Shown in pieces: positions 1 through 7,197 of a DNA stretch of 9,851 nucleotides. Both the position numbers and the translations under genes were made by a program. Positions within the stretch are counted from its first letter, which is position 1, and each line of letters opens with the position of its first letter. The stretch lies in contig JAUIFJ010000059.1 of assembly GCA_030429345.1 (NCBI GenBank), positions 1 to 9,851 of the forward strand, read 5' to 3'. Under the pieces are notes generated by a model. It was not told where the DNA came from and ran no database searches. It worked only from the letters and a program-made list of their open reading frames with translations. Source of the stretch: a bacterium (GTDB lineage: Bacteria; CAIWAD01).

Positions 1-25
1 AATTGGCTTCATGCTGCTGGGCCAT
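1..25 (-). CDS. IS256-family transposase, N-terminal fragment cut by window edge
   Basis: Only eight codons are visible, reading MAQQHEAN. The intact transposase at 8214 begins MAQIHEVN, so six of eight residues agree at the same place relative to the terminal repeat. A strong Shine-Dalgarno (AAGGAGG, 32-38 on the minus strand) sits six bases before the ATG. Whether the rest of the gene is intact cannot be judged. As a full gene it would encode a DDE transposase acting on the ends of its own element. Confidence 0.7.
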
Positions 26-97
26 GGTTTTCCTCCTTAGTGATTTGGTTATGCACCACTAAAGAAGGCCATGGCCCTTCCTTTTTCAAGGGCTTAG

Positions 98-121
98 CTG
101 CTTTTGCACAAATCTACGGAC
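98..121 (-). repeat. Terminal inverted repeat of the left IS256-family element
   Basis: On the plus strand the repeat starts CTGCTTTTGCACAAATCTAC and ends GGAC at 121. The reverse complement of 8121-8144 differs from it at one base of 24. Being an element end, it puts the boundary with flanking DNA at 121/122. Confidence 0.8.
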
Positions 122-484
122 TCAACCAGATTCTCCGGGGAGGGCGGTTGGCATGACACTTGTTCGGCAGTATTGGGATTGTCAAAAATGGATTGGAATA
201 ACAACACACTCTACAAGAAACTACCAGCTACACTTATCTACTCAAAAACCTTTGCTGACATTATCAAACAAGATCCTGAATTGGTTAGTAGTGTTTATGA
301 TTTCCGTAGTTTTATGTGAAGAGGAGATTGTTATTGATAATGTGACACCATGCTCGAATATGGATTACAAATCGTATTCGGTAAAGCGTAAACAGATTTG
401 CGCGATCTACAATAGTCTAAGGACGATTGGAGTTCTACCAGATATAGGTGCTGTTTGTTAAGTGGATTGACCTCGTTTTGCGGC
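122..484. other. AT-rich stretch with no supportable gene
   Basis: About 360 bases lie between the IS end and the repressor gene. One plus-strand reading frame (153-461, 102 codons) opens with an ATG about nine bases after a GGAGG-like sequence. Its predicted protein has no motif I recognise, has irregular composition, and overlaps another open frame (104-319), so I do not call it a gene. A 10-base match to the IS end core (CCGTAGTTTT, 304-313) may be a relic or chance. I see no RNA gene and no convincing terminator for the repressor gene, which ends at 485. Confidence 0.5.
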
Positions 485-907
485 TTAGTTGTTGCTTCCG
501 CGTGTTGTCAAGATTTCTGATGTTTCATCATTGTAATCATCTGCACCAATGCCAATTCGACATTTATCTTCACTTCTTAGGCTCAAACGCGCATGGAATC
601 GGTGGAGATCTTGTTCAAGAATTTGCTCGTCAATTCCTTTGACTATCTCGCAAAGAAGGTTGCTGTTTTTCGATGGTTCTGATAGGGAATAGTACACCCA
701 GCGTCCATCTTTATTTCCTACAACCAGCCCTGCATTTTGCAATTGGCCGATTCCTTTGGAAACTGTGTACTGCCGTTCCTGTAAACTGTCCACAAACTCA
801 CAAACACAGATTTCGGTTGAGTGCAGAGCTAGTAATCTGAAAATTCGCAGGCGAATTGGATCGGATAGTGCTTTCAGGGCACTGCAGAGCGTCTTCGAGT
901 CAGTCAT
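485..907 (-). CDS. ArsR/SmtB-family metal-responsive transcriptional repressor
   Basis: This predicted 140-residue protein is a winged helix-turn-helix repressor of the kind that blocks a metal-resistance promoter until metal binds. The N-terminal helix reads ALKALSDPIRLRIFRLL (10-26), a hallmark of the family. ICVCEF (33-38) supplies the Cys34-x-Cys36 pair seen in ArsR- and CadC-type thiolate sensors for As/Sb or Cd/Pb. The recognition helix lies around 46-62 and the wing is DGRWVYYSL (67-75). The C-terminal tail after about residue 105 is longer than usual and contains another Cys. I chose the ATG at 907 because AAGGAA lies six bases upstream. The in-frame ATG at 946 has no binding site and would put the gene start inside the operator. 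The gene is divergent from the efflux operon, so it probably represses both itself and the operon. Family assignment is firm; the sensed ion is inferred. Confidence 0.9.
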   Translation of the reverse strand: MTDSKTLCSALKALSDPIRLRIFRLLALHSTEICVCEFVDSLQERQYTVSKGIGQLQNAGLVVGNKDGRWVYYSLSEPSKNSNLLCEIVKGIDEQILEQDLHRFHARLSLRSEDKCRIGIGADDYNDETSEILTTRGSNN

Positions 908-930
908 TGGGCTTCCTTGTTGAATGACAG

Positions 931-959
931 TTGCAAATATGCGCATAAGTGCTTATATT
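931..959 (+). promoter_or_regulatory. Predicted sigma70-type promoter of the efflux operon
   Basis: A -35 candidate TTGCAA (931-936) is separated by exactly 17 bases from a -10 candidate TATATT (954-959), matching the consensus at four and five of six positions. Transcription would begin near 966 and read into the adaptor gene at 1031. The promoter for the divergent repressor is less clear. A weak candidate on the minus strand (TTATTA, 17-base spacer, CATATT) overlaps the same bases. Confidence 0.55.
945..956. promoter_or_regulatory. Probable ArsR-type operator
   Basis: ATAAG-TG-CTTAT is a perfect 5-2-5 inverted repeat lying in the -35/-10 spacer and overlapping the -10 box of the predicted operon promoter. 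The adjoining ATGCGCAT (939-946) is also a perfect palindrome. ArsR/SmtB repressors typically bind AT-rich interrupted palindromes in the divergent region of their own locus, so position and shape fit. Binding is inferred. Confidence 0.55.
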
Positions 960-1017
960 AATAATTATTCTGGAAATCTACAAATCCGCTAAGCCGAAAA
1001 GAATTGGCTGTAGCGCT

Positions 1018-1024
1018 GAAAGGA
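1018..1024 (+). promoter_or_regulatory. Ribosome binding site deciding the adaptor start
   Basis: AAAGGAG ends six bases before the ATG at 1031. The frame is open further upstream to a TTG at 1004, but no Shine-Dalgarno precedes that codon. Starting at 1031 also places the signal peptide at the very N-terminus. Confidence 0.7.
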
Positions 1025-1030
1025 GAACGA

Positions 1031-2575
1031 ATGACAGCACAAGAAAACCGGAATCTCATAGGCGTGCTCCTCTTTATGCTCGTTTGGGCATTCTTGGGAA
1101 GTGGCTGTAGCAAAGAGAGGCCGGCCCAACAATCGTCTTCCACCGATTTGCAGCAAACTCAAGCGCATGCTCATTCAAACAATGATGAGACCTGTTTCAT
1201 ATGTGATCCCTCAAAACGGGAATCTGGCAGATTGTGGTGCGGTGAACACGCTCGATACGAAGACAGATGTTGGATTTGTCAACCACAGTTAGAAGAAGAA
1301 GGACGCCTTTATTGCGTGGAGCATTCCCTGTACGAAGATGAATGTCACCTGTGTCACCCTGAAGTGAAGAATAAAGACACGGGGAGTATTCAACCATCAG
1401 AAACCAACAAGCCTACCAGCTTATTCTGTAATGAACATCAAGTACCTGAGCGTGAGTGCGGAATCTGTCAACCGCAGATGACTGCTGAACTAGAGCCTGG
1501 TGAAGAATTGAAAGTCAGATTCGAATCCAAAGACTCATCTTCAAAGGCTGGGCTCCAAATGGGAGTCCCGGAGTATTCTGAGTCTGTTTCATCAGTAAAA
1601 GCTGTATGTGAAGTTCAATATGACGGGAATGCACACGGCAAGATAACTCCATTTGCTCCTGGAATTGTACGAACAGTACTGGCAGATGTAGGCAAATATG
1701 TTCGCGCTGGGGATGCATTGGTTGAATTGCATTCATCAGAAATTGCTGAAGCAAAAGCTGCATTCTCAAGTGCAGTAGTCGATGCAGAACTCAAAAGGAT
1801 TCAATACGAGCGTGAGAAAAGTCTTGCAGACAGAGGGGTAACATCTGAACAGGAACTAGAGCTAGTTGCTGCAGAGAAAAGAACGGCGACTTTGACACTG
1901 GAAAGAAACCGGCAGAGATTGAGTAATTACGGTCTAACGAATGAAGAGATCGATTCTATTGAGGAATCAGATAACGGATCTGCTTCTCTATTCATTCGTG
2001 CTCCATTTGATGGTACACTCATTGAAAGGAATGCAGTAATTGGTGAATCTGTTAAGCCCGGCGATGCGTTATTCACATTAGTTGATATGTCGAGCATGTG
2101 GCTCGATCTTTCAATTCCCGAGGATAGTGCTACACCCCTACAAGAAGGGTTGGACGTCGAAGCACTTTTTAGTGGCCATGTGAATTCAGGACTCATTGGG
2201 GAACTCACCTGGATTAGCAGTTCCATTGACCCCAGGAGCCGAATGGTGAGAGCTAGAGCTATTGTACCGAATAAGGATAAACAGCTTAGAAAAGGAATGT
2301 TTGGTGAGGCGTTAATTCATTTAAAGAAAAGTAGTCCCGTCATATCCGTACCAACCGCTGCAGTCCAGGAGTTCGAAAACCAACCTTATGTATTTGTACA
2401 ACATGAAGAGGACCTATTTGGTCTTAGGCGGGTAGCAGTTGGTCGCGCAATTGGTGGGTATCGCCCGATTAAGGCAGGTCTCAATCCTGGGGAACCAGTA
2501 GTAGTAGTTGGTGCATTTACTGCCATGTCTGAGTTTCTAAAATCTCGACTTGGCGCAGGTTGTGTGGATGACTGA
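1031..2575 (+). CDS. RND efflux periplasmic adaptor (CzcB/CusB-like lipoprotein) with N-terminal Cys/His repeats
   Basis: This predicted 514-residue membrane fusion protein links the inner-membrane pump to the outer-membrane channel. Residues 1-26 form a lipoprotein signal ending in SGC, with Cys26 the likely lipidated residue. The lipobox is slightly atypical, with Gly at -3. Residues 45-148 carry a repeated module C-x2-H-x6-C-x2-C. Complete copies lie at 70-83, 95-108 and 133-146. A first copy at 45-58 has Ala45 in place of the first Cys. Conserved pieces include CxEH and, in two copies, YED. The adaptor proper follows: a lipoyl/barrel-sandwich half (about 203-235, GIVRTVLADVGKYVRAGDAL), an alpha-helical hairpin (about 237-312), the second lipoyl half (320-355, RAPFDG at 323-328), a beta-barrel and a membrane-proximal domain. 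It ends in GAGCVDD. It is the first gene of the operon, 17 bases before the pump gene. The repeats probably bind metal in the periplasm, which is inference. The adaptor family is clear. Confidence 0.93.
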   Translation: MTAQENRNLIGVLLFMLVWAFLGSGCSKERPAQQSSSTDLQQTQAHAHSNNDETCFICDPSKRESGRLWCGEHARYEDRCWICQPQLEEEGRLYCVEHSLYEDECHLCHPEVKNKDTGSIQPSETNKPTSLFCNEHQVPERECGICQPQMTAELEPGEELKVRFESKDSSSKAGLQMGVPEYSESVSSVKAVCEVQYDGNAHGKITPFAPGIVRTVLADVGKYVRAGDALVELHSSEIAEAKAAFSSAVVDAELKRIQYEREKSLADRGVTSEQELELVAAEKRTATLTLERNRQRLSNYGLTNEEIDSIEESDNGSASLFIRAPFDGTLIERNAVIGESVKPGDALFTLVDMSSMWLDLSIPEDSATPLQEGLDVEALFSGHVNSGLIGELTWISSSIDPRSRMVRARAIVPNKDKQLRKGMFGEALIHLKKSSPVISVPTAAVQEFENQPYVFVQHEEDLFGLRRVAVGRAIGGYRPIKAGLNPGEPVVVVGAFTAMSEFLKSRLGAGCVDD

Positions 2576-2592
2576 ACTTAGGAAATCGTAAA

Positions 2593-5500
2593 ATGTTAGA
2601 ACATATTGTTCGCTTTTCACTTAACAATCGTCTACTTGTATTGATGCTGGCTGCCTTGCTGATAGGTGTCGGTGGCTTCACAATGTATCACACAACGGTT
2701 GATGCATTCCCAGATACCACACCAGTTCAGGTTCAAGTAAACACGGTTGCACCAGCATTGAATCCTGAAGAGGTTGAACAGCAACTCACACTACCTATTG
2801 AGTTATCCATTGGCGGTCTTCCTGGGCTGGCTGATGTAAGGTCAATATCTAAGTTCGGACTTTCTCAAGTCGTCGCTACATTTCATGATGGGACTAGTAT
2901 TTCCGATGCTCGGCAATATGTTTCAGAGCGATTGGCATCAGTTGAATTACCATCAGGAATTGACCGCCCAGTTTTAGGGCCGATTGCAACTGGCTTGGGC
3001 GAAGTATTCCACTATGTAGTACGATCAGATTCTCCCGACCGATCACTTGAAGAACTTCGTACTCTGCACGACTGGATCGTGAAGCCTGAACTCCGTAAAG
3101 TAGCCGGAGTTGCAGAGGTGAATTCCTGGGGAGGGCATGAGAAGCAGTACCATGTTGTTGTATCACCATCAGCATTACTGAAGTATGGGTTGACTCTTGA
3201 AGATGTGTTTACCGCACTAGAACACAACAATGAGAATGTGGGTGGTGGGATGCTCACGACAGGCGGACAAGCACGTTTGGTCCATGGAATTGGACGAATT
3301 TCCACAATTGAGCAGATAGGCGATGTTGTAGTCAGCTCGACTGATGGAGTACCAATCCGTGTACGCGATTTGTCTGAAGAAATTCGCATTGATCACGAAA
3401 TTCGACGAGGTGCAGTTACTGCGCAAGGCGATGGGGAAGTGGTACTGGGTCTGGCATTCATGTTGATGGGCGAGAACGGTAAGGCTGTGACTGAGCGATT
3501 AAAAGAGCGCCTAGCAGCAGTTCGAAATTCTTTGCCGGACGATGTCAATGTTGATATTGTCTATGATCGTACTGAGCTAACGCGTGAAGTTATTGGAACA
3601 GTCGAACACAATCTGTTTGCTGGTGCAGTCCTTGTCGTTTTAGTTTTGCTTGTGCTCTTCGGAAATCTACGCGCCGGTCTGCTAGTTGCTGTAGTCATCC
3701 CGCTTGCGATGTTGTTTGCCATCCTGGGAATGCACCAGTTCGCGATTGCTGCGAGCCTTCTTAGTCTTGGTGCGATAGACTTCGGAATCTTGGTAGACGG
3801 ATCAGTCGTGATGACTGAATCAAACATGCGACAAATGGCTGACCAGGCAAAATTGCTTGGAAGGCGCCTTTCAAACAAAGAGAGGTTAGAGATTGTACTA
3901 CAATCGGCACGCCAGGTGGCAAGGCCAATTGCATTTGGCATGGCAATCATTGCGGTTGTGTTTGTTCCTGTACTAACCTTGCAGGGTATGGAAGGGAAAA
4001 TGTTCAAACCTATGGCCTGGACATTTATCTTTGCCCTAGGTGGTGCACTAGTTCTTGCTCTGACACTCTCTCCTGTTCTGAGTTACTACTTCCTTCCACG
4101 AAATTTTAGTCACAAAGAAAGCCGAATAGCGCAGTACTTCTCAGCACTGTATACAAGAGCGTTGCATATGGCAATGCAGTTCAAATGGATTACTCTCAGT
4201 GTTGCTGCTATTGCCATACTGCTGGCAGGCGGGCTTGCCACACGGATGGGCGGCGAGTTTATACCCCGTCTTAGTGAAGGGGCAATTGTCCTTAACACAA
4301 TTCGCTTGGCTGGAGTATCAATAGAAGAATCGGTTCGCTATAACACGCAAATTGAGAATTTAGTTTTAGAAAGTTTTCCAGATGAAGTGAGAGATATATG
4401 GAGTAGAATTGGGACTGCTGAAGTGGCAACCGATCCCATGGGACTTGAGCTTACGGACATCTTCATAGCGTTGCATCCTCGTGATGAATGGACAAAAGCA
4501 GAATCGCAGTCGGAGCTGGTGGATGAAATCCAAAAACTGGTGGATGACCTGCCAGGGTTAAACATAGTTGCTACCCAGCCGATTGAGATGAGATTAAATG
4601 AAATGGCTTCCGGAATACGTTCGGATGTTGGAATAAAGATTTTTGGTGATGACTTCGATGAGCTGGTCCGAATCGGAGATGAAGTACAACGTATACTTCT
4701 TGACATCCCTGGTCAGTCGGATATCGCAGTGGACCAAGTAACAGGGCAACCAACACTTCGAATTCGTGTCGATCCAAACTCACTAGCCCGATATGGAATT
4801 TCTTCTTCTGATGTCCTTGACATTGTCGAGGTTGTAGGTGGTCGACAAGTTGGTGAGATCTTTGAGAGTCAGAGACGGTTTCCCTTGGTAGTTCGACTGT
4901 CCGATCGCCATAGACAGGACATTGATGTATTACAGAATACAATCGTTCCAACAAAGAATGGTCTTCAACTACCGTTAGGTGAACTGACCACCATTACTGA
5001 GGAGGAGGGAATCTCCACAATCAACAGGGAATGGGGTAGGCGACTGATTAGGGTACAGTGCAATGTCCGTGGTCGAGATGTTCAATCCTTTGTTCAGGAG
5101 GCGCAACGCAAGATATCCGATGATTTGATTCTGCCCGAAGGATATGTCATTGATTGGGGTGGACAATTTGAGAACCTAGCCCGAGCAAAGACACGCTTCC
5201 TGATTGTTGTACCAATGACGTTACTGTTAGTATTCCTGCTATTGTTTTTCAGTTTGAGGAATCTGCGCGAAGTCCTCCTCATTTATTCTGGAATTCCTTT
5301 TGCTGTGATTGGAGGTGTATTTGCTCTGTGGATCAGAGGTATCCCATTTAGTGTTAGTGCGGCAATTGGATTTATTGCACTGATAGGAATCGCAGTGTTG
5401 AATGGTCAAATCTTAATCTCTGCAATTCGACATTTTCTAACGCAAGGGAAACCATTACTGGAATCGGTTACTAGTGCTGCTGTCCAGCGACTTCGGCCAG

Positions 5501-5715
5501 TTCTTGCTACTGCAATCACGGATGCTGTTGGTTTCATCCCTATGGCCACTTCGGTGGGAATTGGCGCTGAAGTTCAACGGCCATTAGCTACGGTAGTCAT
5601 TGCCGGGGTATTGACTTCGACACTGTTGACACTTTTTGTGCTGCCGGTGTTATACATGCTGACCGTGCCAAGGAAAAATACCGTTAAGGAGGTGCCGCTT
5701 GAATCAATCCACTAG
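2593..5715 (+). CDS. czcA: Heavy-metal RND efflux pump, inner-membrane permease (CzcA/CusA family)
   Basis: This predicted 1040-residue proton-driven antiporter exports metal ions and is close to the usual family length of about 1,050. It shows the duplicated RND plan. TM1 (about 13-31) is followed by a large periplasmic loop, a membrane block (about 340-500), a second single helix (about 528-546), a second periplasmic loop and a C-terminal membrane block (about 870-1030). The TM4 motif is DFGILVDGSVVMTE (396-409). Asp396, Asp402 and Glu409 match the proton-relay residues Asp402, Asp408 and Glu415 that I recall for Cupriavidus CzcA. This motif marks the divalent-cation subgroups rather than the Cu/Ag CusA type. 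GIRSDVGIKIFGDD and AVLNG are further heavy-metal RND signatures. The start has AGGAAA (2580-2585) seven bases upstream. The 3' end overlaps the channel gene. The exact ion is not settled by sequence, and the symbol denotes the family. Confidence 0.95.
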   Translation: MLEHIVRFSLNNRLLVLMLAALLIGVGGFTMYHTTVDAFPDTTPVQVQVNTVAPALNPEEVEQQLTLPIELSIGGLPGLADVRSISKFGLSQVVATFHDGTSISDARQYVSERLASVELPSGIDRPVLGPIATGLGEVFHYVVRSDSPDRSLEELRTLHDWIVKPELRKVAGVAEVNSWGGHEKQYHVVVSPSALLKYGLTLEDVFTALEHNNENVGGGMLTTGGQARLVHGIGRISTIEQIGDVVVSSTDGVPIRVRDLSEEIRIDHEIRRGAVTAQGDGEVVLGLAFMLMGENGKAVTERLKERLAAVRNSLPDDVNVDIVYDRTELTREVIGTVEHNLFAGAVLVVLVLLVLFGNLRAGLLVAVVIPLAMLFAILGMHQFAIAASLLSLGAIDFGILVDGSVVMTESNMRQMADQAKLLGRRLSNKERLEIVLQSARQVARPIAFGMAIIAVVFVPVLTLQGMEGKMFKPMAWTFIFALGGALVLALTLSPVLSYYFLPRNFSHKESRIAQYFSALYTRALHMAMQFKWITLSVAAIAILLAGGLATRMGGEFIPRLSEGAIVLNTIRLAGVSIEESVRYNTQIENLVLESFPDEVRDIWSRIGTAEVATDPMGLELTDIFIALHPRDEWTKAESQSELVDEIQKLVDDLPGLNIVATQPIEMRLNEMASGIRSDVGIKIFGDDFDELVRIGDEVQRILLDIPGQSDIAVDQVTGQPTLRIRVDPNSLARYGISSSDVLDIVEVVGGRQVGEIFESQRRFPLVVRLSDRHRQDIDVLQNTIVPTKNGLQLPLGELTTITEEEGISTINREWGRRLIRVQCNVRGRDVQSFVQEAQRKISDDLILPEGYVIDWGGQFENLARAKTRFLIVVPMTLLLVFLLLFFSLRNLREVLLIYSGIPFAVIGGVFALWIRGIPFSVSAAIGFIALIGIAVLNGQILISAIRHFLTQGKPLLESVTSAAVQRLRPVLATAITDAVGFIPMATSVGIGAEVQRPLATVVIAGVLTSTLLTLFVLPVLYMLTVPRKNTVKEVPLESIH
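5686..5692 (+). promoter_or_regulatory. Strong Shine-Dalgarno selecting a TTG start
   Basis: AAGGAGG ends six bases before the TTG at 5699. The first in-frame ATG (5717) has no purine-rich site at a useful distance. The site lies inside the end of the pump gene, so translation of the two genes is probably coupled. Confidence 0.75.
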
Positions 5716-7090
5716 AATGAGTTTTGGATCAGCATGCCTAAAATGTAGTCGGCTTCTGCTTGTTATAGTTTTGTCTACTCTTGCGGGTTGTGCTAGCCTT
5801 AACCCAGAAAAGGACCTGAAAAAGGTATACGAGTACAACAAAAGTATCCTACCGGTTACGGACGACTCAGTATTTGATCCGGATGAAATTGATGTTGTTA
5901 GCCAGAGAGTGGCAGAGTTGTTGGAAGGTGGTCTAACAGCGGACGAAGCTGAACAGATTGCAGTACTCAACAACAAAGAGATTGAGGCGGCGTATTTTGA
6001 GATTGGGATTTCAAGAGCGGAGCTTGTTCAGTCAACAACGATTGGGAATCCAATAGTTGAGGCAACAATGCTCAACTCAAGAGACAATGATAATACTACA
6101 TATGAGGCGAGTATATCATTCTCGCTGAGCGAGATTTGGAGTTTGCCCTTAAGAAAGAGGATTCAACACTCACGACATGAAGGTAAACTACTTGATGTCT
6201 CTGATAGAATCGCAGTGTTGATCTCCGATACAAGAGAAGCATTTAACTCTGCAATAGCTTCAATCAAAGCAAGGGAGATTGAGGAAATCAATCTGGCTTC
6301 TACCAGTCAATTGTTAGAATTGGTTTTAGTCAAGCAAGAATTGGGTGCAACTTCTACGATCGAAGTAAATAGTGCAAAAGCAGAAAATATAGAGCAAGAA
6401 ATTGTATTACAATCAACGCTCGTTGAAGTCAATCGTACACACAGACATTTGGAGACAATTCTTGGTCTAAAATTAGAGCAGGATATCTTATCTATCGAAC
6501 AAGATGTACATATGGATCTCGATTCATTGATAAATGTTGACCGGCTCATCATTGCAGCCGAAGCTAATCGACCCATTCTGAGGCAATTGCAATTCCGAGT
6601 CCAGGCAGCAGAAGCAGATATCAAACTTCAGAAACAACTTACAATCTCTGAGTTTCGAGGTAGTCTAGCAGTTGAAAGCAAAGATGGCTCTCTGGAGTAC
6701 GGACCGGGAGTAGAACTGGAAGTTCCGATCTTCAATCGGAACCGGGCTTTGATTTCAAAGGCAAAGTATCGGTTGCAGCAGGTCAGAGCTTTGTATGAAG
6801 CCCAGAGACTGCAGGTCCGACAAGAAGTGTACGATGCGTATCATGGTGCATTAACAGCACTTAGTGTGATGAAAGCATACAATGATCAAATCGTTCCACT
6901 ACGTGAGCGCAACCTGGAACTCACCAGAAGCTCCTACTTAGCCGGCAAAGAGACTCTGGTATCGGTTCTATTAGCACAGCAAGAACTTCTTGACTCGAGA
7001 CGTGCCGCTGTTCAGAGTGAATCCCAAGCATTTACAGCAGTTACTGTTTTGGAAAGTGTCTGCAGAACGGAACTGCTATCGGACAAGTAG
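5699..7090 (+). CDS. TolC-family outer-membrane channel lipoprotein (CzcC/CusC-like)
   Basis: This predicted 463-residue outer-membrane factor forms the exit duct of the tripartite pump. The N-terminus is a lipoprotein signal: a basic start, a hydrophobic run LLLVIVLSTLAG and Cys31 in a good lipobox (LAGC). The body has the two outer-membrane efflux protein repeats. The first begins near TADEAEQIAVLNNKEIEAAY with ISRAELVQSTTIGNP after it. The second begins near LIIAAEANRPILRQLQFRVQ and ends with a long helix carrying LTRSSYLAGKETLVSVLLAQ. Long Glu- and Gln-rich helical stretches fit the periplasmic coiled-coil tunnel. Translation starts at TTG 5699 by virtue of the Shine-Dalgarno at 5686, overlapping the pump gene by 17 bases. 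This is the last gene of the operon. The order adaptor-pump-channel differs from the C-B-A order of classical czc. A start at ATG 5717 is the alternative and would still keep the signal. Confidence 0.92.
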   Translation: MNQSTRMSFGSACLKCSRLLLVIVLSTLAGCASLNPEKDLKKVYEYNKSILPVTDDSVFDPDEIDVVSQRVAELLEGGLTADEAEQIAVLNNKEIEAAYFEIGISRAELVQSTTIGNPIVEATMLNSRDNDNTTYEASISFSLSEIWSLPLRKRIQHSRHEGKLLDVSDRIAVLISDTREAFNSAIASIKAREIEEINLASTSQLLELVLVKQELGATSTIEVNSAKAENIEQEIVLQSTLVEVNRTHRHLETILGLKLEQDILSIEQDVHMDLDSLINVDRLIIAAEANRPILRQLQFRVQAAEADIKLQKQLTISEFRGSLAVESKDGSLEYGPGVELEVPIFNRNRALISKAKYRLQQVRALYEAQRLQVRQEVYDAYHGALTALSVMKAYNDQIVPLRERNLELTRSSYLAGKETLVSVLLAQQELLDSRRAAVQSESQAFTAVTVLESVCRTELLSDK

Positions 7091-7163
7091 ACTGCCGGGC
7101 GATGTCTGTTATTGTTAGCTGTTAAAGCCAATGAAGATCAATAAGTAATTGCTACTACAAGCC

Positions 7164-7191
7164 TGCCAGTGGCAAGAGTTGGCACAGTTTT
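7164..7191 (+). terminator. Weak candidate terminator after the efflux operon
   Basis: TGCCA (7164-7168) can pair with TGGCA at 7180-7184, followed by TTTT (7188-7191). It can also pair with a nearer TGGCA at 7170-7174. The five-base stem is short, so this is only a candidate. It sits in the 107-base gap between the channel gene and the convergent recombinase gene, and nothing else there looks like a terminator. Confidence 0.25.
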
Positions 7192-7197
7192 CATGGT

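Larger units (their letters stand above)
1..121 (-). mobile_element. IS256-family element, transposase-upstream end (partial)
   Basis: This is the upstream end of an insertion sequence whose body lies to the left of the window. On the minus strand it reads as a terminal inverted repeat (98-121), a 72-base leader, a ribosome binding site (AAGGAGG, 32-38) and a start codon (25-23). Its terminal repeat matches the upstream end of the intact element at 8121 in 23 of 24 positions. Both predicted transposases begin with near-identical residues, while the leaders differ, so the two are related elements rather than copies of one. A perfect palindrome GGCCATGGCC lies at 67-76 and is followed on the plus strand by a T-run (82-86). 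It could limit transcription entering from outside, but that is inference. Confidence 0.8.

Noticed and set aside
104-319. Small plus-strand frame beginning in the IS terminal repeat
   Set aside because: It starts within the IS end, has no ribosome binding site and overlaps another open frame. No recognisable protein results.
908-946. Longer repressor starting at ATG 946
   Set aside because: No Shine-Dalgarno precedes it, the 13 extra residues are unlike the family, and it would begin inside the operator.
1004-1030. Adaptor start at TTG 1004
   Set aside because: No ribosome binding site is seen, and it would put a charged stretch before the signal peptide. ATG 1031 has AAAGGAG at good spacing.
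3561-4007. Long minus-strand open frame inside the pump gene, and similar frames opposite the transposase (8684-9268)
   Set aside because: They lie antisense to strongly conserved genes, have Ser/Arg-rich compositions typical of reversed coding sequence and show no family motif.
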